From: Brevundimonas bullata
GTDB lineage: Bacteria > Pseudomonadota > Alphaproteobacteria > Caulobacterales > Caulobacteraceae
Direction: 5' to 3'
Length of the DNA: 64,000 bases
Assembly (NCBI RefSeq): GCF_003350205.1
Contig: NZ_QLLC01000012.1
Coordinates: forward strand, 1-64,000
Positions 15,606 to 28,595 of the stretch are shown piece by piece. The number at the start of each line of letters is the position of its first letter. The first letter of the stretch is position 1. The notes under the pieces were generated by a model. That model did not search any database. It had not been told where the DNA came from and worked only from the letters and a program-made list of their open reading frames with translations. The position numbers and the translations under genes were made by a program.

Positions 15606-17111
15606 TTACAGGTCCAGCAGGGCGCGGGCCGGGTCTTCCAGCAGTTCCTTGATGCGGACCAGGAAGGTCACGGCTTCCTTGCCGTCGACGATGCGGTGGT
15701 CGTAGCTGAGGGCCAGGTACATCATCGGGCGGATCTTGACCTCGCCGTTGATGGCCATCGGGCGCTGCACGATGTTGTGCATGCCCAGGATGCCCGACTG
15801 CGGCGCGTTCAGGATCGGCGTCGACATCAGCGACCCATAGGTGCCGCCGTTGGTGATGGTGAAGGTGCCGCCCTGCATCTGATCCATGGTCAGGGCGCCG
15901 TCACGGGCGGCCTTGCCCAGGGCGCCGATGCCCTTTTCGATACCGGCCAGCGACAGGGTGTCGGCGTCGCGCAGGACCGGAACCACCAGACCCTTGTCGG
16001 TGCCGACGGCCACGCCGATGTCGTAGTGGTTCTTGTAGATGATGTCCGTGCCGTCGATCTCGGCGTTGACGGCGGGCAGCTCGCGCAGGGCCTGAACCAC
16101 GGCCTTGGTGAAGAAGGACATGAAGCCCAGCTTCACGCCGTGGCGCTTCTCGAACACCTCTTTGTATTGGGCGCGCAGGGCCATGACGTTGGTCATGTCC
16201 ACCTCGTTGAAGGTGGTCAGCTGGGCGGCCGTGTTCTGGGATTCCTTCAGGCGACGGGCGATGGTCTGACGCAGACGCGTCATCTTCACCCGTTCTTCGC
16301 GCGGCTGGTCGGCGCGCGGGGCGGCAGGCGCAGCAGCAGCCTTGGGCGCAGCCGGAGCGGCGGCGCCGATGGCGGCGATGGCGTCCGCCTTGGTGATGTT
16401 GCCCTTCGGACCCGAGGCCGACAGCGAGGCCGGGTTCAGGTTGTTTTCCGAAACCACGCGCTGAACGGCCGGCGACAGGTGAGCCGAAGCGGGCGCCTGA
16501 GCCGAGCCGGTGTTGGCCGGAGCGGCGGCGGCAGGCGCAGCCGCCGGAGCCGCAGCAGCGCCCGAGGCCGAAACCAAACCGATGACCTGACCGGGGTTCA
16601 CGGTCGCGCCGTTGTCGGCAACGATGGTCAGGACGCCGGCGGCCGGGGCCGAGACTTCCACCGCGACCTTGTCGGTCTCGATCTCGACCAGCAGTTCGTC
16701 CTTGGCGACGGTGTCGCCCGACTTCTTCAGCCAGGTGCCGATCGAACCCTCGGCGACGCTTTCGCCCATGGTCGGGACGGCGATCTCGACCGAGGCGCCG
16801 CCCGAAGCGGCCGGAGCGGCGGCGGCAGGGGCCGCAGCCGCGGCGGGCGCAGCCGGCGCGGCGGTCGGGGCCGAAGCGCCTTCGCTCACCGAACCCAGGA
16901 CCGTGCCGGGAACGACGGTGTCGCCTTCAGCGGCGTTGATCGCCGCCAGGACGCCGTCGGCCGGAGCCACGACTTCCAGCGAAACCTTGTCGGTTTCCAG
17001 CTCGACCAGGACTTCGTCCTTACGGACGGCGTCGCCGACCTTCTTGGTCCACTTGGCGATGGAGGCTTCGCTGACGGATTCACCGAGGGCGGGAGTGAGG
17101 ATATCGGCCAT
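15606..17111 (-). CDS. sucB: Dihydrolipoyllysine succinyltransferase (E2 of 2-oxoglutarate dehydrogenase) with two lipoyl domains
   Basis: E2 transfers the succinyl group from E1 to CoA via a swinging lipoyl arm. The 501-residue protein carries two lipoyl domains, with lipoylated lysines expected at Lys42 (ETDKVSLEV) and Lys148 (ETDKVAVEV). They are joined by Ala/Pro-rich linkers (about 80-105 and 185-210). A peripheral subunit-binding domain lies near 211-250 ([14 protein letters not shown]). The catalytic domain has [20 protein letters not shown] and the active-site DHRIVDG near the C-terminus. E2 subunits of this complex more often have one lipoyl domain, so the duplication is of note. It follows sucA by 56 bases. 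Confidence 0.96.
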   Translation of the reverse strand: MADILTPALGESVSEASIAKWTKKVGDAVRKDEVLVELETDKVSLEVVAPADGVLAAINAAEGDTVVPGTVLGSVSEGASAPTAAPAAPAAAAAPAAAAPAASGGASVEIAVPTMGESVAEGSIGTWLKKSGDTVAKDELLVEIETDKVAVEVSAPAAGVLTIVADNGATVNPGQVIGLVSASGAAAAPAAAPAAAAPANTGSAQAPASAHLSPAVQRVVSENNLNPASLSASGPKGNITKADAIAAIGAAAPAAPKAAAAPAAPRADQPREERVKMTRLRQTIARRLKESQNTAAQLTTFNEVDMTNVMALRAQYKEVFEKRHGVKLGFMSFFTKAVVQALRELPAVNAEIDGTDIIYKNHYDIGVAVGTDKGLVVPVLRDADTLSLAGIEKGIGALGKAARDGALTMDQMQGGTFTITNGGTYGSLMSTPILNAPQSGILGMHNIVQRPMAINGEVKIRPMMYLALSYDHRIVDGKEAVTFLVRIKELLEDPARALLDL

Positions 17112-17167
17112 GGTTCGGTCCAGTGTCTTTTTGTGTCTTGGCGTATCTATAGGTCAGGCAGGGCCGG

Positions 17168-20185
<3,018 letters not shown>

Positions 20186-20320
20186 GTTTCTCTCGTCATC
20201 CTACATTCGGCTGCGCGCGCACGCCTGCGCGGAGAGCAGCGCCGCTCATATAGGCCGTGTTTCCTTACTGGTCATGACCGAAGCGGGGCGTTGCGGGTGG
20301 AAATTGGTCGAATCCGCAAG

Positions 20321-20356
20321 AAAAAACGCCCCCGGACGATTCCGAGGGCGTTTTAA
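20321..20356 (-). terminator. Rho-independent terminator after sucD
   Basis: On the minus strand AAAACGCCCTCGGA pairs with TCCGGGGGCGTTTT (one mismatch) around a short loop, followed by further T residues. It separates the sucC-sucD unit from sucA. The sequence is nearly symmetrical, but nothing on the plus strand needs it. Confidence 0.85.
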
Positions 20357-20416
20357 AAGGTCTCGGGACGCTAAATTTCGCCCCGGAACATCGTTCTTTT
20401 ATTTTTGAAGAGGTTC

Positions 20417-21319
20417 TTAGCCCTTCAGCACTTCGAGAAGCGTGTGACCCAGACGCGCCGGCGACGGCGAGACGCGGATGCCCGCAGCCTCCATCGCCGC
20501 GATCTTGGATTCCGCGTCGCCCTTGCCGCCCGAAACGATGGCGCCGGCGTGGCCCATGGTGCGGCCGGCCGGAGCCGTACGACCGGCGATGAAGCCGGCC
20601 ATGGGCTTGGAGCGGCCCTTCTTGGCTTCGTCGATCAGGAACTGAGCGGCGTCTTCTTCGGCGCCGCCGCCGATTTCACCGATCATGATGATCGAGTGGG
20701 TTTCGTCGTCGGCCAGGAACATTTCCAGGACGTCGATGAACTCGGTGCCCTTGACCGGATCGCCGCCGATGCCGACGGCCGTGGTCTGACCCAGGCCGGC
20801 GTTGGTGGTCTGGAACACGGCTTCATAGGTCAGGGTGCCCGAACGCGAGACGACGCCGACCGAGCCCTTGGAGAAGATGTTGCCCGGCATGATGCCGATC
20901 TTGCATTGTTCCGGGGTCAGGATGCCGGGGCAGTTCGGGCCCAGCAGGCGCGAGTTGGAGCGGTCCAGGCGCGCCTTGACGCGCACCATGTCCAGCACCG
21001 GGATGCCTTCGGTGATGCAGGTGATGAAGGGGATCTCGGCCTCGATGGCTTCGATGATGGCGTCGGCCGCGCCTGCCGGCGGGACGTAGATCACGGTGGC
21101 GTCGGCGCCCGTGCGCTCCTTGGCTTCAGCGACCGAGCCGTAGATGGGCAGGGTTTCGCCGTGCGAGCCGGTCCAGTTGGTGCCGCCCTTGGTCGGGTGC
21201 ACGCCGGCGACCATCTGGGTGCCGTGGTAGGCCAGGGCCTGCTCGGTGTGGAAGCCGCCGGTCTTGCCGGTCAGGCCCTGGACGATGATCTTGGTGTTCT
21301 TGTCGACGAGAATGGACAT
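20417..21319 (-). CDS. sucD: Succinyl-CoA synthetase alpha subunit
   Basis: SucD carries the phosphohistidine through which succinyl-CoA hydrolysis is coupled to nucleotide phosphorylation in the TCA cycle. The 300-residue protein has the N-terminal CoA-binding fold ([21 protein letters not shown]) and the motif [14 protein letters not shown]. The active-site His257 lies in [16 protein letters not shown]. Its partner sucC is upstream, but a glycosyltransferase gene lies between them, only 13 bases before this start. The transcript ends at a strong hairpin before sucA. Confidence 0.98.
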   Translation of the reverse strand: MSILVDKNTKIIVQGLTGKTGGFHTEQALAYHGTQMVAGVHPTKGGTNWTGSHGETLPIYGSVAEAKERTGADATVIYVPPAGAADAIIEAIEAEIPFITCITEGIPVLDMVRVKARLDRSNSRLLGPNCPGILTPEQCKIGIMPGNIFSKGSVGVVSRSGTLTYEAVFQTTNAGLGQTTAVGIGGDPVKGTEFIDVLEMFLADDETHSIIMIGEIGGGAEEDAAQFLIDEAKKGRSKPMAGFIAGRTAPAGRTMGHAGAIVSGGKGDAESKIAAMEAAGIRVSPSPARLGHTLLEVLKG

Positions 21320-21332
21320 CGTAAGACTTTCT

Positions 21333-22232
21333 CTAAACGGTCAGGTCGTTAGGTTTGTGAGGAATGATCAGGTTGAGGCAGCTGAGCAGGAAGGTCTGGA
21401 ACGCGCCGAGGGCATAGAGCCGCCGAAACAACTGCGCCTCCGTCCCCTGCCGCCGCGCGGCGGCGTAGAGTTCGAACTGTCGGGTCCGCTTTCGGCCGGC
21501 CTCCAGCAGGTCCTGGGCCTCCAGCCGGCGATCCCACTTGGCGCGCCATTGCTCCAGACTGATGGCGTCATAGTGAGCCAGCAGCAGCGGCTTCTTCGAG
21601 CGACCCGGAACGTTCCGCGCCGCGTCCAGAGGCTCTCCGTTCCGCTTTGACTCGTGGATGTCGACCACGATGTCGGCGATGCCGGTGCGAACCGCGTGCT
21701 TGCCCATGTCATGACCCAACAGGCCCTTGGTGAAGCACCCGCCGCTTCCGGGATAGACCAGATGCGGCAGGACGGAGCAGTAGGGGCGGCCGTAGGGCTT
21801 CCTGAAGAAGGCGGCGCCGTATTCCCGGCTCAGATCATGCCGGTCGGAGTAGACGGCCTCGACCGAGCGGAAGATGACGGATTCCCGCTCCGGCGCGATG
21901 GATGACAACAGATCGCTGATCGCGTCGTCGCCGAGAATGAACTCATCGACGTCCACGACCAGAAGCCAGTCTGCGGCCGACTGCCGATAGGCGTGATTGT
22001 AAACCGCACGCTGGCGGTTCTCCACGCCGTAAGGCCGCGCCATGCCCAGGTCACGCCAGAAGGCGTCGTCGCACGCCACGATCTCGGCCCCTTCGAACGG
22101 GCCGATCGACGCCGCATCGCCGTCAAAGAAGACGCGAATGCGATCCGCGCCCCTCTGACGATAATGGGCGACGAAGGTGGCGATGTGCTGCTCCGGCGCC
22201 AGGACCATTGCAACGACTTCGAACTTGACCAA
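21333..22232 (-). CDS. Glycosyltransferase family 2-like protein inserted between sucC and sucD
   Basis: The 299-residue protein has the look of the GT-A 'glycosyltransferase family 2_4' group. It opens [21 protein letters not shown] with phrase [10 protein letters not shown], then [14 protein letters not shown] and the metal-binding DxD in [13 protein letters not shown] later HESKRNGEP and a hydrophobic C-terminus ([13 protein letters not shown]) follow. Such enzymes act at the cytoplasmic face on surface polysaccharide or related acceptors. It lies 53 bases after sucC and 13 bases before sucD, all on one strand, so it is probably translated from the sucCD mRNA. Nothing in it suggests a role in succinyl-CoA synthetase. 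Acceptor and donor are unknown. Confidence 0.8.
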   Translation of the reverse strand: MVKFEVVAMVLAPEQHIATFVAHYRQRGADRIRVFFDGDAASIGPFEGAEIVACDDAFWRDLGMARPYGVENRQRAVYNHAYRQSAADWLLVVDVDEFILGDDAISDLLSSIAPERESVIFRSVEAVYSDRHDLSREYGAAFFRKPYGRPYCSVLPHLVYPGSGGCFTKGLLGHDMGKHAVRTGIADIVVDIHESKRNGEPLDAARNVPGRSKKPLLLAHYDAISLEQWRAKWDRRLEAQDLLEAGRKRTRQFELYAAARRQGTEAQLFRRLYALGAFQTFLLSCLNLIIPHKPNDLTV

Positions 22233-22285
22233 GGGCTCACTCCAACCAGGCCCCCGCCAAGGGCGAGGGCCGTGAGCGGTTGACG

Positions 22286-23476
<1,191 letters not shown>

Positions 23477-23634
23477 GTCTGATCCGCGCCGTTGGGAGGA
23501 GGTTTGTGGAAACTTTGGTCGCGCTTATAGGCGTCGGCCCTTCGCAGACGCAACCGTTCGTCGCCTTATGCTCCCCCCAAGCTTTTCTTATGCGCGAAAC
23601 GGCTCCGCTCGGTTCAGCGTCCGGCGGGGCTGGA

Positions 23635-25170
23635 TCAGTCGACCCAGTCCTTCTTCAGCGTGCGCGAGGCCCCGAACAGCAGGGCCGACGACAGCAGGTA
23701 GAAGCCCATGCCGGTGTAGATGGCCCAGCGCAGGCTCTCCTCGCCAAAGGTCGGGCGCAGCAGGTCGCTCATCCAGCCGAAGTAGAAGAAGCCGACCGCC
23801 AGCCCCAGCAGGTTGTTGATCAACAGGAAGATGGCCGAGGCCGTCGAGCGCATCGGCGCCGGGGCCAGATGCTGGACCGCCGCCGTCACCGGGCCCAGCC
23901 AGGCCAGGTTCAGGCCCGTCGGGATCAGGAAGATGAGGAATGCCACAGTCAGGGCCAGGGCGGGACTGCCGCCGCCGGGCAGCAGGCCGATCAGCCAGGG
24001 CGAGTTCATGGCCAGGATGAAGCAGGGCGCCGAGATGAGGAAGGCCACCGCCGGCACCAGCGGATAGGCGCCCTTGGAGCGCCGCGCCAGCTTGTCCGCC
24101 ACCGAACCTCCCATCCAGATGCCGAACAGGCCGCCGATCAGGGCGATGCCGGCGTAATACCAGCTGACCTGGGCCAGGGTCAGGTCGAAACTGCGCATGA
24201 AGAACAGGGGCAGCCAGCCCGCCACGCCATAGCCGCACACCGACGACGAGGCCGCGCCCAGGGCCAGCAGCCAGAAGCTCTTCTTGCGCATGATGACCGA
24301 GCCCGTCCTGCGGGCGATCAGCAGCGAAACGCCGATCACCGCGAACAATCCAGCGCCGAAGGCCGGGATCAGCGGATTGGCCGCACCGATCCCCGCCAGC
24401 GACAGACCCGCCAGCAGGGCCATGCCGCCAGCGACGCCGAAGGCCGCCAGCGCCACCTTGCGGCCCAGGCCGTCGTCGGCCGGAAGAACCAGCGCCGGAG
24501 CCACGACCGCCGCTGCCGAGTTGGCGGGCTTGGCCGCCGCCGCATCCGCGCCGCCGCGCTTCGGATCGCGAACCGTCAGCCTCAGGATCGGCGCGACCAG
24601 AACCCCAATCACGCCGACCACGATGAAGGCGGTACGCCAGCCGTACTGGGCCGCCAGAAGGCCGCCGATCAGGGTGCCGCCCGCCGTGCCCAGCGGAATG
24701 CCGAAGGCGAAGGCGGCCATGGCCCGCGCTCGCTGGTTAGGCGGGAAATAGTCGGCGATCAGCGAATAGGCCGGGGCCACGCCGCCCGCCTCGCCGACCC
24801 CGACGCCCATGCGGAACAGGAACAACTGGCCGAACGAGCCCGCGATCCCGCACAGGGCGGTGAAGCCCGACCAGACCGTCAAAGCCCCCGTCATGATCCA
24901 CACCCGACTGGAGCGGTCCGCCAGCCAGGCCAAAGGAATGGCCAGGGTCGAATAGACCGAGGCGAAGGCGATGCCGCCCAGCAGGCCGAACTGGCTGTCC
25001 GACAGCTGGAACTCCTGCTTCAGCGGCGCCGCCAGGATGCCGATGATCTGCCGGTCCACGAAGTTCAGCATGTAGACGAAGACCAGGATCGCCAGGACGT
25101 AATAGCGATAGCCCGCCGAAACGGGCGGCTCGGCAGCCTCCTGCGGCGCTGCGGTCCCGGACCTGGTCAT
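23635..25170 (-). CDS. MFS transporter, spinster-like
   Basis: The 511-residue inner-membrane protein has about 12 predicted hydrophobic segments. Its N-terminal half has the spinster/MFS signature ILVFVYMLNFVDRQIIGIL, then LADRSSRVWIM and RMGVGVGEAGGVAPAYSLIADYFPP. This subgroup includes many uncharacterised exporters and importers of lipids, sugars and aromatic acids. A long variable loop (about residues 205-245, Ala-rich) links the two halves. It lies directly downstream of a TonB-dependent receptor gene on the same strand, although a terminator separates them. Together they may handle the same compound, which is not identifiable from sequence. Confidence 0.85.
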   Translation of the reverse strand: MTRSGTAAPQEAAEPPVSAGYRYYVLAILVFVYMLNFVDRQIIGILAAPLKQEFQLSDSQFGLLGGIAFASVYSTLAIPLAWLADRSSRVWIMTGALTVWSGFTALCGIAGSFGQLFLFRMGVGVGEAGGVAPAYSLIADYFPPNQRARAMAAFAFGIPLGTAGGTLIGGLLAAQYGWRTAFIVVGVIGVLVAPILRLTVRDPKRGGADAAAAKPANSAAAVVAPALVLPADDGLGRKVALAAFGVAGGMALLAGLSLAGIGAANPLIPAFGAGLFAVIGVSLLIARRTGSVIMRKKSFWLLALGAASSSVCGYGVAGWLPLFFMRSFDLTLAQVSWYYAGIALIGGLFGIWMGGSVADKLARRSKGAYPLVPAVAFLISAPCFILAMNSPWLIGLLPGGGSPALALTVAFLIFLIPTGLNLAWLGPVTAAVQHLAPAPMRSTASAIFLLINNLLGLAVGFFYFGWMSDLLRPTFGEESLRWAIYTGMGFYLLSSALLFGASRTLKKDWVD

Positions 25171-25236
25171 GACGTGCCCCCTCGAGCGTGCGGTTTCTTG
25201 TTTACGGCGACGGTAGCGGCGCCGTTCGGCGGCGCC

Positions 25237-25274
25237 AAAGAAAAAGGGCGGCGGTCCAGTCTGGACCGCCGCCC
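25237..25274 (-). terminator. Strong rho-independent terminator of the TonB-dependent receptor gene
   Basis: On the minus strand GGGCGGCGGTCCAG pairs perfectly with CTGGACCGCCGCCC and is followed by TTTTTCTTT. It is placed between the receptor gene and the downstream MFS gene. Confidence 0.92.
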
Positions 25275-25310
25275 GCGATCAGATGATCAGGCGTTGGGGA
25301 GATCGTTCAA

Positions 25311-27602
25311 TCAGTACTTGGCCGTGACCTTGACCATCCAGGTGCGCGGCGCGCCGTAGTAGGCCGTGCGGATGTTGCCGATGGAGGAGAACTCCTGAGC
25401 GTCGGTCTTGTAGACCTCGTCCGCCAGGTTCTGACCGTACAGGCCAACGCTGTAACGGTCCGCCGCATCCGACCAGACGACGCGGGCGTCGTAGAGCCAG
25501 TAGGCGTCCTGATACATGCCGGCGATCTCGGTGTCGGTGTTGACCAGGGTGTTGTCCACCGCCAGGGCCATCCGCGAGCGGTATTTGGCCGCCGCGCCGA
25601 CCGTCACCGAGGAACCACCGTCCAGCGCCCACTCATACTGGCCGCCGACGCGCACCGTCCACTTCGGCGAGAAGGCCGGGTCCTGGAAGGCGCGGCTGCC
25701 GCCGAACTTGGTGAAACGGGTGTCGTTGAACTCCTTGTAGTCGGCGTCCAGGAAGCCGACCTGGGCGTCGAGCGTCAGGCCGCGGGTCGGAACGACAACG
25801 CCTTCCAGTTCAAAACCGAAGATGTCCAGTTCGCCAGCATTGATCACCGACAGAACGCCGACCGGAATGCCCGTGATGGGGTCGTTCTCAACGCCGGAAA
25901 CACGCGCCTGGAAGTTTTCGTACTTCGTCAGGAAGCTGGCGATGTTCAGGCGAAGACGCCGATCCCAGAAGGTGGTCTTGGCGCCGACTTCGAAGGTGTC
26001 GGCCGTTTCCGGATCATAGGCCGTCGCTTCGGTCGCGCTGTTGGCGCGGCCGTTGAAGCCGCCCGACTTGAAGCCCTGCGCATAGCGGGCATAGACCATG
26101 GCGTCGTCGGACAGCTGATAGTCAGCCGACAGCATGATCGAGGTATCGTCCCAATTGCCGGTCGGCGGCGCGAAGCCATAGCTGGACACCAAGAAGGGCG
26201 AACTCGACGTCACATAGGTGAAGCGGTCGTATTCCTTTTCCTCTTCCGTGTATCGCACGCCTGCCGACAGCCGCAGAGCGTCGGTCACGGCATAACTGAC
26301 ATTGCCGAAGATCGCCTTGGACGTGGTCTCAAGCTTGTCGTCGATGAAACGCGTGAAGGTGTAAGTGCCGTTGAGGAAATCAAACGGGGCCGGGTAGAGA
26401 AGGTTCGCGGTCAGATCGTCGTTGTAACTCTCCTGATGAGAACCGACCTTTTCCTTGAGCCAGTAGACACCGCCGACTGCCGTCAGGCGGTCGGTGGAAT
26501 AGTTCAGCTGGAACTCCTGGCTGGTCTGCTTCTGATCGACGGCGACCAGGGCGTCGGCAATCTCCAACTGGGTCGCGTCGAAGTCGATGTAGTCGTCGGT
26601 GTTCAGCTCACGATAGCTGGTGATCGACTTCAGCGTCAGACGATCAGACAGGTCCCACGTCATGCGCAGGGCCGAGCCCCAGGTCTCCAACCGCGTCTCA
26701 TTCGGGAGGCCCGGCGTCGTGCGCGTCCTGAAATCATATTCCGGTGCGACGGCCGGCAGGGCCAGAGCAATCTGGCCGGAAAGATTGGTCAGACTGTTCT
26801 GCGCCTGACCCACCGTCATGCCGGCGTCGTCCTTCGAATAGTCGACGTTCAGGTCGACGCGGAAGGTCGCGGTCGGGTCCCAGGCCAGGCTGGCGCGAGC
26901 GGCCGAGGTGTTCTTGTCGTTGTATTCCGCGCCGGTGGCCGGATCGACGACATAGCCGCCGCGCTCCGAATGCAGAGCCGACAGACCCAGGGCCAGGGTG
27001 TCCGTCACCGGGCCGGAAACCGCGCCCTGGAACTCCATCAGATCATAGTCGCCATAGGCCGCCGAGGCGCGGGCGCGGAATTCCTGGCCCGGACGGCGCG
27101 ACACCAGCTTCATGGCGCCGCCGATGGTGTTCTTGCCGTAGAGGGTGCCTTGCGGACCGCGCAGGATTTCCACGCGCTCCAGGTCCAGCAGGTCGAACTG
27201 GCTGCCCCGGATACGGCTGTAATAGACGTCGTCGACATAGACGCCGACCGCCGGGTCGAAGGTCTGCAGCGCGTCCGGCTGGCCTACGCCGCGGATATAG
27301 ATATTGGTCGAGTTCGACGAGCCGCGGCCCTGGACCAGGTTCAGGTTCGGCACCGCGCCCTGCAGGTCCGTGACCTGCTGCGAGCCCGTACGCTCCAGCG
27401 TCTCGCCGCTGAAAGCCGTCAGGGCCAGAGGGGTCTTCTGCGCCGACTCCTCCGTGCGGCGGGCGGTGACGATGATGTCCTCGACGCTGGAGGCTTGTTC
27501 CGCGTCCTGCACCCGCGCGTCTTGAGCGTAGGCGGCCGAGGCGATCGCGCCCATGGCGGCGCCCGCCAGCAAGGCGGTCTTCACGAGTCTGTTCATGTGC
27601 AT
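25311..27602 (-). CDS. TonB-dependent outer membrane receptor
   Basis: The 763-residue protein forms a 22-strand outer membrane barrel with an N-terminal plug, powered by TonB. The signal peptide is about residues 1-26 (ALLAGAAMGAIASAAYAQ). The TonB box is probably VEDIIVTARR. The plug contains FSGETLERTGSQQVTDLQGAVPNL, VGVYVDDVYYSR and RVEILRGPQGTLYGKNTIGG. The barrel ends in the aromatic residue pattern WMVKVTAKY. The plug phrase set is typical of the large receptor family of caulobacters and sphingomonads that import plant- or detritus-derived nutrients. No N-terminal FecA-type signalling domain is present. A TetR gene lies divergently upstream and is the likely regulator. Substrate unknown. 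A second in-frame ATG is two codons in. Confidence 0.93.
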   Translation of the reverse strand: MHMNRLVKTALLAGAAMGAIASAAYAQDARVQDAEQASSVEDIIVTARRTEESAQKTPLALTAFSGETLERTGSQQVTDLQGAVPNLNLVQGRGSSNSTNIYIRGVGQPDALQTFDPAVGVYVDDVYYSRIRGSQFDLLDLERVEILRGPQGTLYGKNTIGGAMKLVSRRPGQEFRARASAAYGDYDLMEFQGAVSGPVTDTLALGLSALHSERGGYVVDPATGAEYNDKNTSAARASLAWDPTATFRVDLNVDYSKDDAGMTVGQAQNSLTNLSGQIALALPAVAPEYDFRTRTTPGLPNETRLETWGSALRMTWDLSDRLTLKSITSYRELNTDDYIDFDATQLEIADALVAVDQKQTSQEFQLNYSTDRLTAVGGVYWLKEKVGSHQESYNDDLTANLLYPAPFDFLNGTYTFTRFIDDKLETTSKAIFGNVSYAVTDALRLSAGVRYTEEEKEYDRFTYVTSSSPFLVSSYGFAPPTGNWDDTSIMLSADYQLSDDAMVYARYAQGFKSGGFNGRANSATEATAYDPETADTFEVGAKTTFWDRRLRLNIASFLTKYENFQARVSGVENDPITGIPVGVLSVINAGELDIFGFELEGVVVPTRGLTLDAQVGFLDADYKEFNDTRFTKFGGSRAFQDPAFSPKWTVRVGGQYEWALDGGSSVTVGAAAKYRSRMALAVDNTLVNTDTEIAGMYQDAYWLYDARVVWSDAADRYSVGLYGQNLADEVYKTDAQEFSSIGNIRTAYYGAPRTWMVKVTAKY

Positions 27603-27634
27603 CCCAATCTCTGTTTCCAGCCCAATCGACGCTT

Positions 27635-27673
27635 TTATTCAGCGTTCAATGATTTTCCCGGAACGTGCCGTTC
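27635..27673. promoter_or_regulatory. Dyads between the TonB receptor and tetR genes, candidate operators
   Basis: An imperfect 18-base dyad (TTATTCAGCGTTCAATGA, 12 of 18 positions symmetric) lies about 35 bases before the receptor start, and a short palindrome GAACGTGCCGTTC follows. Their position in a divergent promoter next to a TetR gene makes them candidates for that regulator's operator. This is inference from symmetry alone. Confidence 0.3.
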
Positions 27674-27759
27674 TTTCGCCGATCTGTCAAACGGCCACGC
27701 TGAAAGCCGCCGCAAATCCGCCGCCCCTGTGGCGCCGTTGCACTGAAGGTCGAAGCACG

Positions 27760-27792
27760 CCCCGAGCCGGATGCACCGCATCCGGCTCGGGG
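27760..27792. repeat. Perfect 15-bp inverted repeat with 3-base loop
   Basis: CCCCGAGCCGGATGC and GCATCCGGCTCGGGG flank ACC. The hairpin is perfect but lacks a T run on either strand, so it is not an ordinary terminator. It lies 10 bases from a family 5 repeat in the divergent receptor/tetR region, and may be part of that element, an operator, or an mRNA leader hairpin. Confidence 0.7.
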
Positions 27793-27801
27793 ATTCATGC
27801 A

Positions 27802-27854
27802 GGCGCGAATATCTGGGTTCAGAGACAATCGCATCTGAACCGATTTCGCTCTAG
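27802..27854 (-). repeat. Structured intergenic repeat, family 5 (copy c)
   Basis: Read on the minus strand it starts CTAGAGCGAAATCGG and ends CCCAGATATTCGCGCC. Its inner hairpin pairs GGTTCAGA with TCTGAACC over a 10-base loop. Copy a has different hairpin arms that still pair, so the structure rather than the sequence is kept. It ends about 10 bases before the tetR start codon. Confidence 0.7.
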
Positions 27855-27863
27855 CTTGCGCGC

Positions 27864-28595
27864 ATGACACGTGACGACGATCTCGCCCCGACCCTGCCGC
27901 CCGTCGCGCCCGCCCCGGCCCGTCGCGGTCGGCCCAAGAAGACCAAGGCCGCCGGCGCGGGCGAGACCCGCGACGCCATCCTCAACGCCGCCGAAGACCT
28001 GTTTTCGAAACACGGCTTCTACGGCGTCACCATCCGCGAGGTGGCGCGCGAGGCGGGCGTGGATACGGCCCTGGTCCACTATTATTTCGGAGCCAAGAAG
28101 GCGCTGTTCGACGCCGTCTTCATCCGCCGCGCCGAGGTGTGGAACAGCGAACGCGTCGCCGCTGTCGACCGCTACGCCGAGGCGGCGGGCGAGGCCATGA
28201 CGCTGGAGGGCCTGTTCGAGGCCTTCCTGCGTCCGCCCTTCCAATGGTCGCTGAAGGGCGGGCCGGGGTGGAAACACTACGCCGCCCTGGTGGCCCAGAC
28301 CAACGCCAACCCGGCCTTCGGCGGCGAGACCATGGCCCGCTATTTCGACCCGGCCATCGTTCGCCTGCTGGAGCTGGTCAGGCGCCTGCTGCCCCAGGCC
28401 CGCGACGAGGACCTCTACTGGGCCTGGCACAACCTGTCGGGCGCCCTGACCCTGACCCTGGGCGAGACCGGCCGTCTGGACCGTCTGTCCGGCGGCCTGT
28501 GCAAGTCCGGCGATCTGGACAGCGCCTGCGACTACATGGTGCGCTTCGCCGCCGCCGGTTTCCGCGCGGTATGCGCGCCCAAGCAGAGCGGCTGA
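27864..28595 (+). CDS. TetR/AcrR-family transcriptional regulator
   Basis: The 243-residue protein has a basic, proline-rich N-terminal tail (PARRGRPKKTKAAG) followed by the TetR helix-turn-helix: TRDAILNAAEDLFSKHGFYG, then VTIREVAREAGVDTALVHYY and F-x-x-KKALFDAVF. The C-terminal part (about residues 95-235) is the ligand-binding and dimerisation domain and resembles the TetR_C_19-type of CerR/PsrA-like regulators (FEAFLRPPFQWSLKGG). It is divergent from the TonB receptor gene, its probable target. Its stop codon overlaps the start of a LytTR regulator gene, so the two regulators are translationally coupled. The ligand is unknown. Confidence 0.9.
   Translation: MTRDDDLAPTLPPVAPAPARRGRPKKTKAAGAGETRDAILNAAEDLFSKHGFYGVTIREVAREAGVDTALVHYYFGAKKALFDAVFIRRAEVWNSERVAAVDRYAEAAGEAMTLEGLFEAFLRPPFQWSLKGGPGWKHYAALVAQTNANPAFGGETMARYFDPAIVRLLELVRRLLPQARDEDLYWAWHNLSGALTLTLGETGRLDRLSGGLCKSGDLDSACDYMVRFAAAGFRAVCAPKQSG

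Noticed and set aside
23506-25359. A 617-codon open frame opposite the MFS transporter
   Set aside because: It is extremely rich in Gln, Arg and Gly and covers a clear membrane protein gene on the minus strand.
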